Positions 58,551 through 64,000 of a stretch of DNA of 64,000 nucleotides are shown piece after piece. Within the stretch, counting starts at the first letter, position 1. Each line of letters begins with the position of its first letter. The stretch lies in NCBI GenBank assembly GCA_026413225.1, contig CM048553.1, positions 138,330,690-138,394,689 of the forward strand, in the 5' to 3' direction. Under the pieces are notes generated by a model. That model was not told where the DNA came from. It ran no database searches and saw only the letters and a program-made list of their open reading frames with translations. Made by a program: the position numbers and the translations under genes. Origin of the DNA: Otis tarda. Its lineage: Eukaryota > Chordata > Aves > Otidiformes > Otididae.

Positions 58551-61500
58551 GCAGCAGCAAAAGGCTTCTTCACCTTGCAACAACTCACAGCAAATTGGTG
58601 TAATCTGTATTTCCAGCTACAGGAGTTTTTGAGCAGAAATAATTGTAAACAACTTCTAGTCTAGTTATAATCTAAAATACCATTTCGTTTTGGCAGTAGG
58701 AAAGAACGGCACTTTCTGCATGAAGCCAGTGCCTATAAAACAGAAGAAAGCAAAGCATGATCAGTGTGGTGAGCAGGAGATAAAACAAGCGCCTTGGCAC
58801 TGGGCAATGGCAGAGGAAGTCTGTTTCCTCCCTGATAGCTAGTCGAACATTGTTACCCTAAGCTGGGCTGGTTCTCCTCCCACCAGGCTGTTCATATACC
58901 ATCTGTCCGTGCTGAAAATTATCAGGAGCATTATGTTGCGTCTTCACTTATTAAAAGGCTGAATGCAAACTTTCCAGAGCATACAGAGTGTTACAGCTTA
59001 CCGCACCGGAAACTTTATACCATTATGTCTAGTGAGGCCCCTGAGTCTCTGGTTTAATGCCTTGGAAATGCGACAAAGTAGAGCCAAGAAAGGGCAAAGT
59101 AAAACGTGAAACTTTAAAAGCAGGATTCACAGTCTTTTCCCGTTTCCCTCCTCCTTTCGCATAAAAGTAGAAACAAAATAAATTTATACTTATATTGCAT
59201 TTTTAAACCACGGACAGAGTAAAATCTTTCCCACAAGCGGTTTGTCTGTGCTGCCTTTGAGGGGCAGAAAAGCTTTCCGAAGAAAATTGCAGTGTCAGCA
59301 CTTTTTCTTTTCCCTCAAGCCCACCCATCAAAACTTGCTTTCCCTAAAATGTGAACAGAAAACCACCTTCAGATACTGCCTAGATAAGCGGTGAATGCAA
59401 TTCTTGCTATTAATATTTAAGGATCACATATATCTGCATATGTTAAAACACTCTATTACCACCACCAGTGTCCGCTTTCCTTTGATGGACAAGTTGGCAT
59501 TTCCTGCAGTAATGAGATGACGCTACGATAATGAGACTTGACCCATATCTTAGGTATTGCTATGACAAAATTAGAAAATTGGCCATATTAGAACAATGCA
59601 TATGTGAGTTTAGATTTACGTTTCCATGTGTACCTCTGGGGTGGACAGGGGAATATAGAAAGAGAACAGAAATTGCCCACAGAACAGGTAGACAGCAAAT
59701 GCTGGGCATAGGGCTGAGAGTCCTGGTAATCAGGTCACTGCTTCAACCATCGACTCTTACAAGTATTTTGAGAAACTTATTTTATAATTCCAGAATTCAA
59801 ATCTCTCAGTTCTGACCACTTTCATGTAATTGAAAATAGGATACAAATTCAGCAAAATGCCTTTAGTAGCTCTTGAGCAACTTTAACAAGTGGGAATGGT
59901 TGAATATCAGTTTATTGAAATCTATCACTGATCACTATATTTTTAAATATTTTGGAAAATAAACAACAGACATCGCTCCTATTAAATAATCCTTTGAAAT
60001 ATTCTGCTCTATGTGAAGATGTTATTTTATTTATTTTTAGAAAAGACCAGATTCTAGTCTTTATCCATTTCACACACTCCCCAAGAAATTAGAAGAAGCA
60101 GATGTAATTCAAAAGCCGTCTGTAGCACGGGAGAAGTCTTATTCTAGAAGTATTTTGTTATGGACTTCACAGAGGGCTGCTTTTCTTTAGTAAACTTCCC
60201 AACAGCTCCAATTAAGGGCGAGATTTTAGAGACCATACAGGCAATGTTAGGACAGTGCTTTTGAGGAACCTCGCTTTAGTCCATACAGACATTGCACATG
60301 TGATAGCCTTACCGGCCCAGCATGGCTCACAAGAGGCTCATCTTCCCTAAAGCCTTCGTTGCTCAGATTACCCTTCTCTGTTTATTCAGTTTTTGCTTCT
60401 CACCCAGATCTGCCACAAAATACACAAGCATATGTCTTTCTCAGCCAGTCTCTATTATTTTATACAACCCAGCGCAAAACATACAGGAATTGATTGTGGT
60501 AGCTGTCAAGCCTGCAAGTGATTCAAGTGTGTTTGCCCTTTCCTTCACTGCATTTTTGGGTGTTACATCAATAGAACAAGAAACGTAAAATGCAGGTTAA
60601 GTCATTCAACACTTGCGGGTTTTTTTCTGATTTTTGCCTTGTTCTGGCACCTTTGTTGAAAACACTTTTTGTCCATCAGCTAGCACTGGTGTATTTGTGG
60701 GTCTGAAATAAAAAACAATAGGTTCTGCTGTGTGTGTTATCATCTTTATCAAAATCAAGCATTGAATCAGAACCAGGATCCATCCAGGTTCTTCAAAAAC
60801 CATACTAGACACATTCCTCATTAGGCATCTGTTTATTCCAAAACACAAACACACAGGGGATAGAATTAGATAACACTTTTCTGGCTTACTAAATGGGTTA
60901 GACTTAGTAAATATGGTACTCGATTTTCAACTGATTCTACCATCTGTCAGCAAACTTATTGCTTTTAGCAGGGGTTTTTCTTGTGGAAATTTCTGGGATT
61001 TTTTCTCCCCTCTGTTCTTTTCATGAATATACATGCCTACAAAGTTTAAGGCAAAAGTAATACAGAAAAATTAATTAATCCACAAAATCTGAATAGTACA
61101 GGTTAGGTTATAATCAGAAGGTACAAAGGGACTTGCAAATTGTTATTAACAAGCTGCACAGGAAAAAAAAAATCTCATATGTGGAAAAAACCTCCCATTG
61201 TTTTCCAAGTGTGTCTAAATCCCACAGTCAGCTACTAGGGCAAATGGTGTGTTTGTAATGCACAATGAGGCAGCAACTGTGTGCATGGGCAGAGACTGGT
61301 GCAAGAAGGAAAAATAGCTGGGGTGAGGCAAACCACTCAGAAATTTGGCTAACTGGGACTCAATTTCATGAAAGTGTAAGCATAACATTTCTATTATGTT
61401 TTGATACTGAAAAAATACCCATATACACCTCATACCTTAGTATAGTCTGTTAAGTAGGGGCAGATTTAAATCATGGCAGCAAATCTAGTAGCATGCAGTT

Positions 61501-64000
61501 GTGCTCCTGACTCTGTTTTAGTCCATTGCCTCCCAGACACCAGGATTAGAAAAAGTAAGTCATACATAGGGAGGTTTCCAGCTGACCCACCAGGTCCAAA
61601 TCAATCCTTGGAGATGTGACGTTAATGCTGTTATCTCAAGCAGAAGCAGTCCAGCACACTTTGTTAGCCTGCACACTGCGCTGCATGGCAATGCCCATTC
61701 CCCTTGGAGGTACTATGGGCTCCACTGGTTTGAAGGTCCTACAACAAAGTCTAAAAGTGTTGTATCTATGCTAGCAAGTGTTGTATCTTGCATCCCACAG
61801 GTGATGTTGTGTTGCTGTTGAAGAGCTTGATGCATTTTGCTACTTGGAAAGAAATCTTGGCCTCATCTAACAGAATGGAAGGGTTTTTTTTCATTATTTC
61901 CAGTAGATTTCTAGCCTCATTTCTTGACATACATATTGTATGTTTAGGTAAAGTATGAACATTTGGAAGGAAGGGGTAAAGGAGAATGAAGACAGAGACA
62001 CTGGTGATGGTGGTGGGTTTAGCAGTAACTCTCTCTAAGGCATCCTTGGCATACAAGGACATTCCTCTCCTCCTCTGGAGTCTCCAGCACCAGAACTGCA
62101 TTGCTACCATCCCCTTTATTTGCAAGAAGAGGCTGCTCTCCAGGGGTAGAGGGGACAACAGGGAGATGTTGTACCTCACCTTCCAGTTCCAGCTGGTCCT
62201 CGTATACAGTTTGTCAGACCATGGTACTCTGCTGTTTTTTCATTCAGAGTTTCTGGCCAAGTTTGTCCTCCTAGCCAAAACAATCCTTTTAGCCCAGGAA
62301 TAAAATAAGAAGAGGGTAAGGCATGACTTAGCTGTAGACAGCTTATGCAGAGGAGTCAGCCTGCTGAGATTTGAGAAATGATTAATGGCAGAGAAATGGA
62401 TTTGGGGAGAAAAATGGCAGATAGTCAGAGATTCCTTATAGGCAGGTGCATCAATATATCTGCAGCATTAAGCACCGTTGGTGCAGGCAAGCCCAAAGCT
62501 TGTAACAATTCATACACTGTGTGATGAACAGAAGTACAAAAAGTAATCAGGAATGAGATAAAGGTTAGCACCGGCCATAAAACATCAATACAGTGGAGAA
62601 GTAGGAAGATTATAGAAATGATCATGAGACTGTAGAAAAATGATAAGAAAAGGCAAGGTGAAGAATGGAAAGAGATGTGAATGAGATGTAAGATAAATGG
62701 GAAGACATGTTTTGTATACATAAAGGAACAATAGACGACACGAGGTGGAATGAGCGACAGAAGGGGTAATATATTGTTGACTGATGCTATAAAAAATAAA
62801 ATAATTTATTCCTATATTCACAAAATGTGATGGAGAAATAATCAGATATTTATTTATTTTCCACGAGAAGAAAATATACCATAATAAATCAAGGCTACAT
62901 CCAAGATGAAGTCAATGAAAGGAGTACATCAGAAGGCTTAAATTAATTGCCAGCATCAAAGATCCATGCCCTATTCAGGAAAAAAAAAGGGAGAAAGACA
63001 AATGCAGATATATTAGTAAAAGTACTGCATTAAAAAGCTCTTTAAAATACGAAGAAAAAAAAATCAGTGAAATAGAAGGTATCAAATTTAATGCCTGTAC
63101 TTTTAAGAAGAGATTTGATCTGACAACAAGAAACTATTCCTTTTATTCAAACTAACACTGGGAAAAGTAATCAGGTGAAGATAACGTTGGATGAAAGTGC
63201 TGTCGGAGAAAATACTGGGGAAAACTTGCAAGAGAACACTATAGTGACAGTTCTTGTTTCAGTTACAGCAAGCATCATAGACTCAATAAAGGTAGTAGAC
63301 TGCAAACCTCCCAGCAGGATGTCATGGCCAAAAGACCTGATACAAACCATTCATGGGTGAACGGGGAAACAGAAAGTAGGATTATGGATATTAATTTACC
63401 TTTGTAGTCAGTAGGGGAAAGAGCATTACTGGGATATGCTGTTTCTGCATACTCCACCTACACTTACAGGGAGCAGTAGAAAATTGGTGAGGGCAGAGAT
63501 TGCAGGCATAAGGACGCTGTGAGAAGTGGAGGATGTTCTTTGGCACGAGAGAGGGAGCGAGCAGCCTATTCGAAGGCTGAAATGAACTTCCCATACTCTC
63601 TGCAAGGAAAAATTTCTGAGGCCATTAAGTTGTTTAATCTTGCACACAGAAACCTAACAGGATGCAGTGGTTGGAGGCAGATAGCAGTCAAACTGAAACT
63701 AGATTTAAACAGCAAATTCAAAGTGTATAAGTCTCACAGCAATTGTAATTAGCCAACAAAAATAAATGATCAGTGGCTGTGGACAACTCTTTATCACTTG
63801 AATTCAAGACTGGAAATCTTCCTAAGAGACATGCTGCAGCTCAGCAAGGGTTAGTCTACAGCGACCTAAGAACTGCTGGAGAAAACTCTGTAGTCCAGGT
63901 CATACTGAGTGTCAAGCGAGATGTCCCTTCTGGTGTGAAAATGTAAAAATCTATGAAATGTCAGTCAAACTTCTGAAGGAGTTAACAAGCTTCCCATGTG
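58551..64000. other. Unique AT-rich non-coding sequence to the window end
   Basis: No gene, RNA gene or repeat recognised. Frames reach 137 codons (61766-62179 minus, with a 105-codon frame opposite) and have no known relatives. From about 62590 to 63120 the plus strand is strongly purine-biased. The last 250 bases show nothing. Confidence 0.55.

Noticed and set aside
1-64000. tRNA genes, known microRNA hairpins, CRISPR arrays or bacterial-type operons
   Set aside because: I saw no tRNA B-box in context, no familiar mature microRNA sequence and no regularly spaced repeats. The vertebrate repeat content excludes a prokaryotic source.

Overview
The window reads as a stretch of bird nuclear genome. 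The main evidence is a set of CR1 LINE copies: several carry the CR1 3' terminal 8-bp repeat ATTCTATG (or its complement) and one keeps an open ORF2 C-terminus. It also holds one solo LTR of a type I recall from neoavian genomes. The base composition is AT-rich and CpG-poor with many short A/T tracts. Nothing looks bacterial, phage-like or organellar. Placing it in birds is firm. Placing it in Neoaves rests on my memory of the LTR family.

I recognise no protein-coding exon, tRNA, rRNA or known microRNA. The open frames are short (longest 171 codons) and unrelated to any protein I know. The only recognisable coding remnant is the CR1 reverse transcriptase C-terminus at 28473-28928. The longest frame, on the minus strand at 26014-26529, lies inside the GC-rich solo LTR and is a composition artefact. 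The window is therefore best described as intergenic or as the inside of a very large intron.

Layout. 1-12766 is mostly unique AT-rich sequence with a small tandem duplication and hairpin near 3.5 kb. 12767-12847 is a CR1 3' tip, followed by a GC-richer block of unknown origin (about 13.43-14.38 kb). 14.4-23.3 kb is unique, apart from a doubtful CR1 tail near 20.93 kb and an ancient repeat fossil near 22.4 kb. 23.3-24.1 kb has a pyrimidine/C-run patch and a minus-strand CR1. 25843-26961 is the solo LTR, with TG...CA ends, a TATA-like box, a poly(A) signal and a 5-bp target duplication. 28473-29026 is the best-preserved CR1. 32.2-32.4 kb is a G-rich block with a 25-bp tandem repeat and strong G-quadruplex potential. 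32.4-47.3 kb is unique. 47294-47699 is a second plus-strand CR1 with a broken frame. 47.7-64 kb is unique, except for a 22-bp A tract, two ancient repeat fossils (54.8 and 56.8 kb), an old minus-strand CR1 (56.27 kb) and a small CpG-retaining patch at 58.3-58.55 kb.

There is no operon or pathway to describe. I saw no convincing novel biological system. The observations most worth checking are the G-quadruplex block, the solo LTR as an insertion of known polarity with promoter and poly(A) signals, the ancient repeat fossils, the CpG-retaining patches, and several AT-rich segments dense in homeodomain-type cores that could be conserved non-coding elements.
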